45,366 nucleotides of DNA from Bacteroidota bacterium (GCA_005788265.1 SXYR01000161.1:1-45366); one strand, 5' to 3'. Counted from the stretch's first letter, positions 26,758-35,751 are shown. Translations and numbers: made by a program. Notes: generated by a model from the letters alone, not told the origin.

Positions 26758-27356
26758 GCATTATTTTTTTTGGGAGACAACCAATTTTCAATCATTTGTT
26801 TGCCGTTGGTTGTTAAAATACTTTCAGGATGAAATTGTACACCCTGCACATCAAATTTCTTGTGGCGAAGTGACATGATCATTCCATTTGCATCCATAGA
26901 GGTAATTTCCAATTCATTGGGCAATTGATCCTTTCCAACAACCCAACTATGGTACCTTCCTACTGTCAATCTCTGATCCAATCCTGTATACCAATCATTG
27001 CCTTTAACGGACGATTTGACATTATTACAAATTTGTATTTCAGTAGATACGCCATGGTATACATTCGGAAGATTGATCAATCCGGCACCGAAGGCTTGCC
27101 CAATTGCTTGCTCACCAAGACATACACCAAAAATGGAATGTGTTGGGGCATATCGTTTGATCAAATCAAGCAGGATGCCTGCCTCCTCTGGAATACCCGG
27201 CCCAGGTGACAATAAAATCCTGTCGTATGCCGCAACCTCATCGATCGAAATTTCATCATTTCTGAAAACATCCACCTGATCACCTATGATTTCCCTTGTC
27301 AGGTGAACAAGGTTATAAGTAAACGAATCATAATTATCCAAAACCAGCAATTTCAT
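26754..27356 (-). CDS. trpG: Anthranilate synthase glutaminase subunit
   Basis: A 200-residue class I glutamine amidotransferase: family start LLVLDNYDSFTYNLV, LLSPGPGIPEEAG, nucleophile C79 in FGVCLGEQAIG, and VQFHPESILT near the end. It feeds ammonia to TrpE. The usual GVCLGHQ histidine is glutamate here (CLGEQ); that residue is not catalytic in the family. The ATG at 27356 is preferred over an in-frame GTG at 27365. Because pabA is often the same protein in bacteria, it may also serve p-aminobenzoate synthesis. Confidence 0.95.
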   Translation of the reverse strand: MKLLVLDNYDSFTYNLVHLTREIIGDQVDVFRNDEISIDEVAAYDRILLSPGPGIPEEAGILLDLIKRYAPTHSIFGVCLGEQAIGQAFGAGLINLPNVYHGVSTEIQICNNVKSSVKGNDWYTGLDQRLTVGRYHSWVVGKDQLPNELEITSMDANGMIMSLRHKKFDVQGVQFHPESILTTNGKQMIENWLSPKKNNA

Positions 27357-27375
27357 TGAATGCACTTTTATGATA

Positions 27376-28812
27376 TTATTTTTGGTGAATGGTGGATGCC
27401 AGTTGAATTGCTTTTTTCAATGCACCTAATTTATTGTTGACCTCCTGCAGTTCTTTCTCTGGCACACTTGATGCAACTACTCCTGCTCCGGCTTGGTAAT
27501 AGAGGGTATTGTTTTTACTCAAAAAACTTCTGATCAGTATAGCATGATTGAATGATCCGTTGAATCCAACCATACCAATAGCACCGCCATAAAAGGAGCG
27601 CTTGGTTGGCTCGTATGCATCAATCAATTCCATTGCCCTGAATTTAGGGGCGCCACTAAGTGTTCCTGCAGGAAATGTATTGGCCATGAGAGAAAATGGA
27701 TTTGCATCACGCTTGGCAGATGCAATCACCTCGCTGACCAAATGAATAACATGAGAATAAAATTTAACCTGACGGTATTGAGATACCTGTACATTCTCGC
27801 AAACCCTGCTCAGATCATTTCTTGCCAAGTCAACCAACATTACATGTTCTGCATTCTCCTTGGGATCTTGCAGCAATCGTTCCGCTTCCTTCCTGTCCAT
27901 GGCGTCGTCACCCGTGCGTTTAAAAGTACCAGCAATGGGATGAACAGTAGCTTTTCCGTTGCCAACGATCAGCTGACTTTCAGGTGAAGAGCCCATGAGT
28001 CGGTACTCACCGTAATCAAAATAGAATAGATAAGGCGAGGGATTGACCATGCGCAAAGCCCTGTATACATTGAATTCATCGCCTTTGAAAGATTGCTCAA
28101 ACCTTCTGCTCAATACAATCTGGAACACATCCCCTCGATTGCAGTGTGCAATGCCCTTTTGAACCATCTCGATAAAGGACTGGTCAGTCAAGTTCGAAGT
28201 CTCATCTCCCTCAGCACTGAATGGAAACTGTGGCAAGTCTCTACCGTAAATGATGTCTTCTATCATATGAGCGTCACCCTCAACCCCTTCAACATGGTTT
28301 TGGAGCAAGATCATTTCATCTTTATGGTGATCGATTGCAATCACAAATTGATACAATCTGTACCTCATGAGAGGAATAAAATCGTTGTTGGATGATGCAT
28401 GCAATTCATATCCTTTTTCCTTGAATTGCACGGTTTCAAAAAATGTTACTGCATCAAATGCTGTATATCCATAAAGCCCTTGTGCATACCCTTCTTCCTT
28501 GAATTTTTGTTCCACATCATATTGTTGCATGTAATTCCATATCAAATCAGGAATCTGGTCATCCGACAATTCAATTTTTTCTGGAGTTGCCAGAGGATAT
28601 TTAAACTCTACTGTTTGACTTGAAGTGATTTCTATTCCACCGATCGCGTTGATTGCGATAAAAGAAAAACTGTTCTCCGAAGTATGGTGATCGGTGCTTT
28701 CCAATAAGATCGTATCCCTGAACTTATCACGCAACCTCAGGTAAATGCCAACCGGCGTATAAAGGTCTGCCGGCATCTTTTTAAAACTGGTACTTAATTT
28801 AATTTTTTTCAT
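27376..28812 (-). CDS. trpE: Anthranilate synthase component I
   Basis: A 478-residue chorismate-utilising enzyme. The N-terminal LLESTD motif (about 36-41) matches the LLES tryptophan-binding site, suggesting feedback inhibition. Catalytic-domain motifs are FQIVLSRRF, SPYLFYFDYG, HPIAGTFKRTG, LVDLARNDLSRVC and FPAGTLSGAPK. It makes anthranilate from chorismate with TrpG. It is the first gene of the array. The only space between it and an upstream terminator hairpin is about 20 nt, which argues either for attenuation or for a promoter overlapping the hairpin (see findings). Confidence 0.97.
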   Translation of the reverse strand: MKKIKLSTSFKKMPADLYTPVGIYLRLRDKFRDTILLESTDHHTSENSFSFIAINAIGGIEITSSQTVEFKYPLATPEKIELSDDQIPDLIWNYMQQYDVEQKFKEEGYAQGLYGYTAFDAVTFFETVQFKEKGYELHASSNNDFIPLMRYRLYQFVIAIDHHKDEMILLQNHVEGVEGDAHMIEDIIYGRDLPQFPFSAEGDETSNLTDQSFIEMVQKGIAHCNRGDVFQIVLSRRFEQSFKGDEFNVYRALRMVNPSPYLFYFDYGEYRLMGSSPESQLIVGNGKATVHPIAGTFKRTGDDAMDRKEAERLLQDPKENAEHVMLVDLARNDLSRVCENVQVSQYRQVKFYSHVIHLVSEVIASAKRDANPFSLMANTFPAGTLSGAPKFRAMELIDAYEPTKRSFYGGAIGMVGFNGSFNHAILIRSFLSKNNTLYYQAGAGVVASSVPEKELQEVNNKLGALKKAIQLASTIHQK

Positions 28813-28835
28813 GTTCTTTCTCCAACATCATTTAA

Positions 28836-28862
28836 AAAATAAAGCCCCGATAAATCGGGGCT
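28836..28862 (-). terminator. Intrinsic terminator / possible attenuator before trpE
   Basis: On the minus strand: stem AGCCCCGAT / ATCGGGGCT around a short TT-containing loop, followed at once by TTATTTTTT. The plus strand has no T-run after the stem, so the hairpin acts on minus-strand transcripts. It lies between smpB and trpE, ending about 20 nt before the trpE ATG. It may simply end the smpB transcript, or control readthrough into trp. Confidence 0.85.
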
Positions 28863-28872
28863 ATTGTATATG

Positions 28873-28983
28873 TTACATAACAAGATTGTCTACCCCTTTT
28901 AAGAGATAGTATGCCAACCGTTGTTTGTGTTCATTGATTTCATTCAAACAAAATTGCATAAAAAGATTCATAAATCCAAGCAT
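28873..28983 (-). CDS. Candidate 36-codon small ORF in the trpE leader
   Basis: An ATG-to-TAA frame on the minus strand encoding 36 residues: a hydrophobic opening (MLGFMNLFMQFC) and a mixed, helix-like second half with EINEHKQRLAYYLL. It contains two tyrosines and no tryptophan codon, so it is not a classical trpL leader peptide. Its stop codon lies 11 nt before the terminator stem. A shorter start at M9 is possible. No Shine-Dalgarno-like sequence is clear. It could be a real small protein, a regulatory leader or chance; I recognise no family. Confidence 0.3.
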   Translation of the reverse strand: MLGFMNLFMQFCLNEINEHKQRLAYYLLKGVDNLVM

Positions 28984-29013
28984 TTTTGCATTTTAAAAGA
29001 ATATGCCTGAAGC

Positions 29014-29448
29014 CTATTTCACAAAACGCTTTATTTCGCGGTCAGATTCTCTTTGTTTGATGCTTTCCCTCTTGTCGTGAAGCTTTTTACCCTTGCCCAA
29101 TCCAATTTTCATTTTTGCATATCCTCTTTCGTTGAAATAGATGCTGAGCGGTATGATGGTAAACCCCTTTTCCTTCAGTTTCTGGGCTATTTTATCCAAC
29201 TCCTTTTTTTTGAGCAGCAATTTTCTCTCTCTGGTGGGATTGTGATTGGCATAACTGCCGAATTCATATGGCGAAATATGCAGTCCTTTTACGTAGAGTT
29301 CACCCCGATCAAGCAGGCAATAACTGTCATTGAAGCTTACCCTTCCATCGCGGACGGCTTTCACTTCGGTTCCAGTCAACATCATACCTGCATCAAATTT
29401 TTCTTCGATGAAATACTCGTACGAAGCAGACCGATTCTTGATTTCCAT
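29014..29448 (-). CDS. smpB: SsrA-binding protein SmpB
   Basis: A 144-residue protein with the SmpB oligonucleotide-binding core: NRSASYEYFIEEKFDAGM, LTGTEVKAVRDGRVSF, YANHNPTRERKLLL and IGLGKGKKLHDKRE. The C-terminal tail is basic (KQRESDREIKRFVK). It delivers tmRNA to stalled ribosomes for trans-translation. The normal family length is about 145-160. It lies 23 nt after accD on the same strand, at the end of the topoisomerase IV/accD cluster, before the 200-nt trpE leader region. No tmRNA gene is visible in the window. Confidence 0.97.
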   Translation of the reverse strand: MEIKNRSASYEYFIEEKFDAGMMLTGTEVKAVRDGRVSFNDSYCLLDRGELYVKGLHISPYEFGSYANHNPTRERKLLLKKKELDKIAQKLKEKGFTIIPLSIYFNERGYAKMKIGLGKGKKLHDKRESIKQRESDREIKRFVK

Positions 29449-29471
29449 CGTAAGTTGACCAGTTGATTATA

Positions 29472-30389
29472 CTAACTGGCAAATAAGGAGAGCAGTGTCG
29501 CAATTTTATTCTTAAGCTCTTTTCTTCCAACAATCATATCCAGAAAACCATGCTCGATTAGGAATTCCGAAGTTTGGAATCCCTCTGGAAGATCTTTTTT
29601 GATGGTTTCTTTGATGACCCTGGGGCCCGCAAATCCAATCATGGCGCCAGGTTCACCAATATTTACATCCCCCACCATGGCAAATGATGCCGTTGTGCCA
29701 CCATAAGTTGGGTCAGTGCAAAGGGATATATAAGGAATACCTGCTACTGCAAGTTTGCTGAGTTTACCTATGGTTTTGGGAAGCTGCATCAATGAGAATG
29801 CGCTTTCCATCATCCTGGCACCTCCACTTTTGCTGATGATCATTAGAGGAATCCTGTGTTGAAGACAATACTCAGCAGACCTAGCAATTTTCTCCCCCAT
29901 GACACTTCCCAATGAACCGCCAATAAAATTAAAATCCATACAAGAAATAACCAGGTCCTGTCCATTTACTTTTCCAACTGCTGCAGTAATGGAATCATGG
30001 AGTCCGGTTTTGCTGTAGGCTTCGTCCAGTCGCTTTTTGTATGGTTTCAAATCATTGAACCCCAGAAAATCAATTGACTTAACCTCTTCAAACAACTCTG
30101 TATATTGATGATCGTCGAATAAAATGTCAAAATACTCTTCGCTCCCTATGCGGTGGTGATAGGTGCATTTTGGACAGACTGAGAGATTGATTTTCAGTTC
30201 ATCGGTGGTACAGGTGTATTTGCAGGAAGGACATTTGGTCCAGAGTCCGTCAGGTGTTTCTTTTTTTTCAGCAGTCGATGTGCTTATCCCCTTTTTCCGT
30301 CTTTTGAACCAACTGCTAGAGGATGTTTCCTGCTCAGGCATTGAACCTGAAAGCTGTGCATTAAAGTCTTCTTCTCTTTTAAGTGCCAT
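29472..30389 (-). CDS. accD: Acetyl-CoA carboxylase carboxyltransferase subunit beta
   Basis: A 305-residue protein from the ATG at 30389. A longer frame to 30545 runs into parC and is rejected. The zinc ribbon uses C53, C56, C72 and C75 (CPSCKY and CPKCTY). The carboxyltransferase core has FNFIGGSLGSVMGEK, SGGARMMES and TYGGTTASFAM. It transfers carboxyl from biotin to acetyl-CoA, the first committed step of fatty acid synthesis. Many homologues start near SWFKRxKKGI, so the 26 residues before that phrase are extra; the ATG at 30341 would shorten them. It lies 79 nt downstream of parC; accA is not in the window. Confidence 0.95.
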   Translation of the reverse strand: MALKREEDFNAQLSGSMPEQETSSSSWFKRRKKGISTSTAEKKETPDGLWTKCPSCKYTCTTDELKINLSVCPKCTYHHRIGSEEYFDILFDDHQYTELFEEVKSIDFLGFNDLKPYKKRLDEAYSKTGLHDSITAAVGKVNGQDLVISCMDFNFIGGSLGSVMGEKIARSAEYCLQHRIPLMIISKSGGARMMESAFSLMQLPKTIGKLSKLAVAGIPYISLCTDPTYGGTTASFAMVGDVNIGEPGAMIGFAGPRVIKETIKKDLPEGFQTSEFLIEHGFLDMIVGRKELKNKIATLLSLFAS

Positions 30390-30468
30390 TCGCTGCGTTT
30401 GTTGTTTCCAATTACAAATATAAACCATCCATGTTTTTATGGCATGACTATATGTAAATAATTGAATA

Positions 30469-32982
30469 TCAATTAAAAAGTGAGGCTTGAGTGGATGAGG
30501 ATGGTGACTGCATCCATTCAATTTCAGTGCTCTTGGTGTAATCAACCAACTTTGTTCCCACTGCTTTCCATCCCATTACATCGGCAAAATCATTCACTTT
30601 TACCCTGGTTTGCTTGGCCTGGGTACCTCGTCCGGACTTGACAATGGCAACTGGATTGGGATCAGTAGAAACAGCCTCCACATAATTCCCTTCCGCTTCT
30701 TTTATGAAATAAAATTTATTGTGCAGTGTGGTTGTTTCGATTTTGAAACGCTTCAAATTGTACTGCAATTTTTCATTGTCGAGGTAGATGACTGCGATAA
30801 TTTTAGAAGGATCAAATTTTTCGATTTTGATTAATTTTTCATGATCGAATCGCTGGGTCAATTCAGTATCAGTTATCTCATAATACCCATCATGGTATAC
30901 AACCAACAATTGATCATCCGGGGCAAAGGTCCCAAGATATACCCCCTTTTCCTCTGTATTCAATCTTCCAAACGTATCATCGAACCAAATATTTCTTCCA
31001 CCCAATGTTGATTTACCTGCTTCCAACAATTTGACGTTCTTAATGGGATATTTCGTAACCTGATTGCCAACGGAACCTCTTCCTTTGATATCCAATGAAT
31101 CAAAATAAAATTCCAACTGTTTATTCCTAGCGCTGCAATTCGGACTTAATACAACCATAACAGATTCTGCTTCACCGTTGGCATTGGCAGTAAAATAATT
31201 CACTTTAGACTTTTCACTTCCCTTGGTAAGATCGTATTCTTTGTCCCGTGTTACCCCTGTTACATTGAAACGCTTGGCATATGAAATACCCGTTGTTCCA
31301 TCTGTATAGATCATATTATAGGTAGAACGCTCATCATTTTTATGAAATACCGCTGCGTAAAGAATGTCCTTACCAATGTAAACTTTATCATCCACCTTCA
31401 CCACTTTCATGATACCTAGTTTGGTGAAAACAATGACGTCATCCAGATCAGAGCACTCCGTAACAAATTCATCCTTCTTTAAACTTGTGCCAATAAAACC
31501 CTCTGCCCTGTTCATATAAAGACGCACATTGGCAATTGCCACCTGGCGTGCTTGAATAACATCAAACAATTTGATCTCAGCTTTTCGCTCCCTCCCCTTT
31601 CCAAATTTTTCTTTCAAACCTTCAAAGTACGCGATGGCATATTCAGTAAGATTGTTCAAATCGTTTTTCACCTGCTTCATTTCACCCTCGAGTGATTTGA
31701 TCTGCTGATTCAATTCATCGATATCAAGCTTGTAGATGCGGCGGACTGGCTTCTCGGTTAATTTAACAACATCGTCGCGTGTAACTTCTTTCTTGAAATT
31801 TTTCTTGTAGGGATCAAATGCTTTTAGAATAGAATGAAGTACACGTTCCCAATCTTCGTGCTTCTTCTCAAGCTCCTTATAAATTTTTTCTTCAAAGAAG
31901 ATCTTCTCCAATGAAGTAAAATGCCATTTCTCTTGAAGTTCAGCCAGTCGAATCTCCAGTTCCTTTTTCAAGAGTTCTTTGGTATAGTCTGTAGAATGTT
32001 GCAACAAAGCAGTTGCCGAACCAAAAACAGGTTTATGATCTATGATCACACAAGCGTTGGGAGCAATGCTCACTTCACAATCAGTAAATGCGTACAACGC
32101 ATCTATCGTGATATCCGATGAAATTCCTGCAGCCAATTCAACCAATATTTCAACTTCTGCTGCCGTATTATCCGTTACTTTTTTGATTTTAATTTTCCCC
32201 TGATCGTTTGCTTTAACGATGGACTCCATGAGTTGGGTTGTTGTTACACCAAAAGGAACATCCTTGATCACAATACTTTTTTTGTCGAGCTCCTGAATAT
32301 GTGCGCGGCACCTGATCCTTCCGCCCTTTTTTCCATCATTGTAATTGGTAACATCGATCATTCCTCCTGTTTGGAAATCCGGATAGAGTTCAAATTTCTT
32401 TCCCTTCAAATATTTAATGGAGGCTTCAATCAACTCATTGAAATTATGGGGAAGTATTTTTGTTGAAAGTCCGACTGCAATTCCTTCTGCACCTTGTGCA
32501 AGCAAGAGCGGAAATTTCATTGGCAAATTGATGGGTTCCCGTTTCCTTCCATCGTAGCTCAATTGCCAATCAGTTGTTTTGGCATTGAAGGCGACTTCCA
32601 ATGCAAATTTGCTCAATCGTGCTTCAATGTAACGGGCTGCTGCTGCATCGTCACCTGTTCTGACATCTCCCCAATTTCCCTGGGTATCAATCAGTAAATC
32701 TTTCTGCCCTATGTTCACCAGTGCATCTTGTATACTTGCATCACCATGCGGATGGTATTGCATGGTTTGCCCAATGATATTTGCTGCTTTGTTCAATCGG
32801 CCATCATCCATTTCTTTCATGGAATGAAGAATTCTGCGCTGAACAGGCTTGAGCCCATCGTTGACCTCCGGCACAGCCCTTTCAAGAATTACATATGATG
32901 CATAGTCCAGAAACCAGCTTTTGTACTGACTGCTGACGCCACCTTCCTGATCAAATTCAGTTATTGATTTATTTTTTGCCAT
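30469..32982 (-). CDS. parC: DNA topoisomerase IV subunit A
   Basis: An 837-residue type IIA topoisomerase A subunit. The breakage-reunion domain contains LKPVQRRILHSM, YHPHGDASIQDALV and the catalytic Y118 in AAAARYIEARLSK. A coiled region (about 350-470) and a beta-propeller C-terminal half follow. The GyrA box (QRRGGKG) is absent and the gene is paired with a ParE-type B subunit, so topoisomerase IV is preferred over gyrase. In the quinolone-interaction region the position matching E. coli ParC Ser80 is alanine (A82), as I recall for other Bacteroidota. It begins 2 nt after the DUF1835 gene. Confidence 0.92.
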   Translation of the reverse strand: MAKNKSITEFDQEGGVSSQYKSWFLDYASYVILERAVPEVNDGLKPVQRRILHSMKEMDDGRLNKAANIIGQTMQYHPHGDASIQDALVNIGQKDLLIDTQGNWGDVRTGDDAAAARYIEARLSKFALEVAFNAKTTDWQLSYDGRKREPINLPMKFPLLLAQGAEGIAVGLSTKILPHNFNELIEASIKYLKGKKFELYPDFQTGGMIDVTNYNDGKKGGRIRCRAHIQELDKKSIVIKDVPFGVTTTQLMESIVKANDQGKIKIKKVTDNTAAEVEILVELAAGISSDITIDALYAFTDCEVSIAPNACVIIDHKPVFGSATALLQHSTDYTKELLKKELEIRLAELQEKWHFTSLEKIFFEEKIYKELEKKHEDWERVLHSILKAFDPYKKNFKKEVTRDDVVKLTEKPVRRIYKLDIDELNQQIKSLEGEMKQVKNDLNNLTEYAIAYFEGLKEKFGKGRERKAEIKLFDVIQARQVAIANVRLYMNRAEGFIGTSLKKDEFVTECSDLDDVIVFTKLGIMKVVKVDDKVYIGKDILYAAVFHKNDERSTYNMIYTDGTTGISYAKRFNVTGVTRDKEYDLTKGSEKSKVNYFTANANGEAESVMVVLSPNCSARNKQLEFYFDSLDIKGRGSVGNQVTKYPIKNVKLLEAGKSTLGGRNIWFDDTFGRLNTEEKGVYLGTFAPDDQLLVVYHDGYYEITDTELTQRFDHEKLIKIEKFDPSKIIAVIYLDNEKLQYNLKRFKIETTTLHNKFYFIKEAEGNYVEAVSTDPNPVAIVKSGRGTQAKQTRVKVNDFADVMGWKAVGTKLVDYTKSTEIEWMQSPSSSTQASLFN

Positions 32983-32984
32983 GG

Positions 32985-33815
32985 CTACTCAGTAGTTTGT
33001 GCCGCATTTTTTTTCTTGATTTCAAAATCTTTCATTGCACCCAATCTCCCAATTACCTCGTACTTATCATTTTGCTGCATCATTGTTTTCAACCTCCAAA
33101 GTAAAAATGCATCACCTGTGGTTTCTTTGTTTTTCGATAAAAAGGAATGAATGATCTTAGATGCCTTTTGTGGCTCCGGCATGATGAACCTTGAAAGATC
33201 TGTATCATAAAAATTCACTTCCTTGTGTAGAATTTTTTTTCCACCTTCCAGTAAACGCACCATAGAACCTTGAGCACAGATCTTACCCCATTCATCTCCA
33301 TCCACTTCAAACTCACTGGCAGTTACAGGTCTTGCTAATTTTTTAGCTTTCAAAAATTCTTTGGGAGGAATCTGACTCAACCATTCCGGATAAAAAATAT
33401 TTCCCTTTTCATTGATGAAAGGCAGGTTATTGAGGTATAGAATATGAATACGGTCCTTGTATGCAGCAAGCTGACTCACCAGCCAATAATATCCGCAAAC
33501 ATCATGTTTGTTTTGAGCTGCCCATATCCATACTGATTCATTTTCATCATTGGTCAACATCTCGACGATGTCAAGCAATACCTTTCCATCCTCTACTTTT
33601 CCTTCCTCCAACATTTCTTCATGGTCACCTCCTTCAAGTACCATCTTCCACCACTCCTTTCGCTCTGCTGCTCCATCAGGTGTATGGATGTATTGAAGGG
33701 GACCAACGGCATAGTCGTCGCGTACAATTTTGATTTCACCTGCCAAGGTCTCATCCATTTCGATGGCTTTCCCCAACACTTCTATGTCTGGCTCGTTGAA
33801 TACTATGTGAATCAT
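32985..33815 (-). CDS. DUF1835 (plus DUF3658-like) protein between parE and parC
   Basis: A 276-residue cytosolic protein. The N-terminal half (about 1-130) matches DUF1835: MIHIVFNEPDIEVLGKAI, IVRDDYAVGPLQYI and later IWAAQNKHDVCGYYWL. The second half resembles DUF3658, which often follows it (ASEFEVDGDEWGKIC, FLLWRLKTMM near the end). No signal peptide or membrane helix is seen. The function of the family is unknown to me. The spacing is striking: 4 nt after the parE stop and 2 nt before the parC start, so it should be translated together with both topoisomerase IV subunits. ATG start. Domain names are from memory. Confidence 0.8.
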   Translation of the reverse strand: MIHIVFNEPDIEVLGKAIEMDETLAGEIKIVRDDYAVGPLQYIHTPDGAAERKEWWKMVLEGGDHEEMLEEGKVEDGKVLLDIVEMLTNDENESVWIWAAQNKHDVCGYYWLVSQLAAYKDRIHILYLNNLPFINEKGNIFYPEWLSQIPPKEFLKAKKLARPVTASEFEVDGDEWGKICAQGSMVRLLEGGKKILHKEVNFYDTDLSRFIMPEPQKASKIIHSFLSKNKETTGDAFLLWRLKTMMQQNDKYEVIGRLGAMKDFEIKKKNAAQTTE

Positions 33816-33819
33816 ACAT

Positions 33820-35718
33820 TTAATTTGTTTGTTCTACTACGGCATCAAGTTCCACACGCAAATTGGAGACGATGAAGTCCTGCCTCTCCTGCGTGTTCTT
33901 TCCCATATAATATTCCAGCAGTTGTTGTATGTGCATTTGATTTTCAAGAATAACAGGCGTTTTTTTCATGTCAGGACCGATGAATCGCTTGAATTCTTCA
34001 GGCGAGATTTCCCCGAGTCCTTTGAATCTCGTGATCTCAGATTTTGCACCAATTTTTTTCATCGCTGCCTGTTTTTCTGTTTCAGAATAACAGTAAATAG
34101 TTTCCTGCTTATTCCTGACCCTGAACAAGGGTGTCTCGAGAATATACACATGCCCATCTCTGACCAAATCCGGGAAAAATTGCAGGAAGAAAGTCATCAG
34201 CAACAACCTGATGTGCATGCCATCCACGTCTGCATCAGTTGCAATAATGATATTGTTGTATCGAAGGTCATCCATGCCTTCTTCAATATTGAGAGCATGT
34301 TGAAGCAAATTAAATTCTTCGTTTTCATACACCACCTTCTTGGTAAGTCCAAATGAATTCAAAGGCTTTCCCCTGAGGCTGAATACAGCTTGTGTCTCCA
34401 CATCTCTTGATTTTGTGATGGATCCACTTGCAGAATCACCCTCGGTGATAAATATGGTGCTCTGGAATTGCTTTGCAATAAATTCTTCCTTTCCCTTTGA
34501 AGGAGGTTCATCATTCAAATGAATTCGGCAGTCTCTGAGTTTCTTGTTGTGCAGATTGGCTTTCTTTGCTCTTTCGTTTGCCAATTTTTTAATCCCCGCC
34601 AATTCTTTGCGCTCTCTTTCACTTTGTTCGATGCGTTTTTTCAACGCTTCTGCTACAGAGGGATTTTTGTGCAGGTAGTTATCCAGCTCTTTTGCGAAAA
34701 AATCAGAAACAAAATTTTTCATGGAGGGCCCCCCTTCAAACATGGTCTGGGATCCCAACTTTGTTTTGGTCTGTGATTCAAAAACAGGTTCTTGAACCCT
34801 TACTGCAATAGCAGCTACAATACTTTGTCTGATATCTGAAGTATCATAATCTTTCTTGAAAAAATCACGGACTGTTTTTACAAAAGCTTCTCTGAAAGCA
34901 ATCACATGCGTGCCGCCTTGTGTTGTATACTGTCCATTTACAAAACTGTAAATATCTTCTCCGTATTCATTGTTGTGTGAAATGGCCACTTCAATGTCTT
35001 CAGCTTTGAGGTGAATCACGGGATACCTCAACTCATCTTCATTGGTATTTCTATGCAGCAAATCAAGCAATCCATTTTTGCTCATGAACTTCTTCCCGTT
35101 GAAATTGATGATGAGCCCCGCATTCAAATAACAGTAATTCCACAATTGCTTTTCAATATAATCGGGGATGAAATGGTAATTGCGAAAAATCTGTTCATCG
35201 GGAATGAAAATGACTTCTGTTCCGTTTGATTCCTTGCTAGATGCCTCTTTGTGTTCCTTGGAAAGGGCACCACGTGTAAACTCTGCTATTTTCTCTTTGC
35301 CCTCTCTGAAAGCCCTCACTTTGAAGTATTCACTCAACGCATTCACTGCTTTGGTGCCCACGCCGTTGAGTCCAACGCTTTTCTGGAAAACCTTGCTGTC
35401 ATACTTGGCACCTGTATTGATCTTACTCACTACATCCACCAGCTTTCCCAAAGGAATACCTCGCCCATAATCGCGGATCATGACTTGCTTGCCGTTGAGT
35501 TCGAGATCAATCTGCTTCCCATAGCCCATCATATGCTCATCGATGCAATTGTCCATTACTTCTTTGAGCAGGACATAGATCCCATCATCCTGGCTGCTGC
35601 CGTCCCCTAGCTTTCCAATGTACATGCCCGGACGAAGACGAATATGCTCCTTCCAATCGAGGCTTTTGATCGAATCCTCGTTGTACTCAAATGAATTATT
35701 GTCTTGCTGTTTAGCCAT
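33820..35718 (-). CDS. parE: DNA topoisomerase IV subunit B
   Basis: A 632-residue type IIA topoisomerase B subunit. The GHKL ATPase domain has RLRPGMYIG, the catalytic E53 and Mg-binding N57 in [17 protein letters not shown] and [13 protein letters not shown]. The transducer domain follows, then a Toprim domain with [10 protein letters not shown] and [10 protein letters not shown], and the C-terminal [13 protein letters not shown]. The Toprim motif reads GDSASG where gyrase B has GDSAGG, a feature I associate with Bacteroidota ParE. It decatenates daughter chromosomes with ParC. A perfect palindrome and a candidate -7 box lie in its upstream region. Confidence 0.93.
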   Translation of the reverse strand: MAKQQDNNSFEYNEDSIKSLDWKEHIRLRPGMYIGKLGDGSSQDDGIYVLLKEVMDNCIDEHMMGYGKQIDLELNGKQVMIRDYGRGIPLGKLVDVVSKINTGAKYDSKVFQKSVGLNGVGTKAVNALSEYFKVRAFREGKEKIAEFTRGALSKEHKEASSKESNGTEVIFIPDEQIFRNYHFIPDYIEKQLWNYCYLNAGLIINFNGKKFMSKNGLLDLLHRNTNEDELRYPVIHLKAEDIEVAISHNNEYGEDIYSFVNGQYTTQGGTHVIAFREAFVKTVRDFFKKDYDTSDIRQSIVAAIAVRVQEPVFESQTKTKLGSQTMFEGGPSMKNFVSDFFAKELDNYLHKNPSVAEALKKRIEQSERERKELAGIKKLANERAKKANLHNKKLRDCRIHLNDEPPSKGKEEFIAKQFQSTIFITEGDSASGSITKSRDVETQAVFSLRGKPLNSFGLTKKVVYENEEFNLLQHALNIEEGMDDLRYNNIIIATDADVDGMHIRLLLMTFFLQFFPDLVRDGHVYILETPLFRVRNKQETIYCYSETEKQAAMKKIGAKSEITRFKGLGEISPEEFKRFIGPDMKKTPVILENQMHIQQLLEYYMGKNTQERQDFIVSNLRVELDAVVEQTN

Positions 35719-35730
35719 AATTGTTGAAAG

Positions 35731-35751
35731 ATTGGTTCATTTTGAACCAAT
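35731..35751. repeat. Perfect inverted repeat (9-bp arms, 3-nt spacer) upstream of parE
   Basis: Arms ATTGGTTCA and TGAACCAAT around TTT, beginning 13 nt before the parE ATG. If the candidate -7 box at 35772-35779 is used, the repeat falls in the 5' untranslated leader, where it could be an operator or an RNA hairpin close to the ribosome-binding region. No T-run follows directly, so it is not an intrinsic terminator. Confidence 0.75.

Noticed and set aside
30390-30545. Longer AccD starting at 30545
   Set aside because: The extension overlaps the parC 3' end and has no relation to known AccD N-termini.
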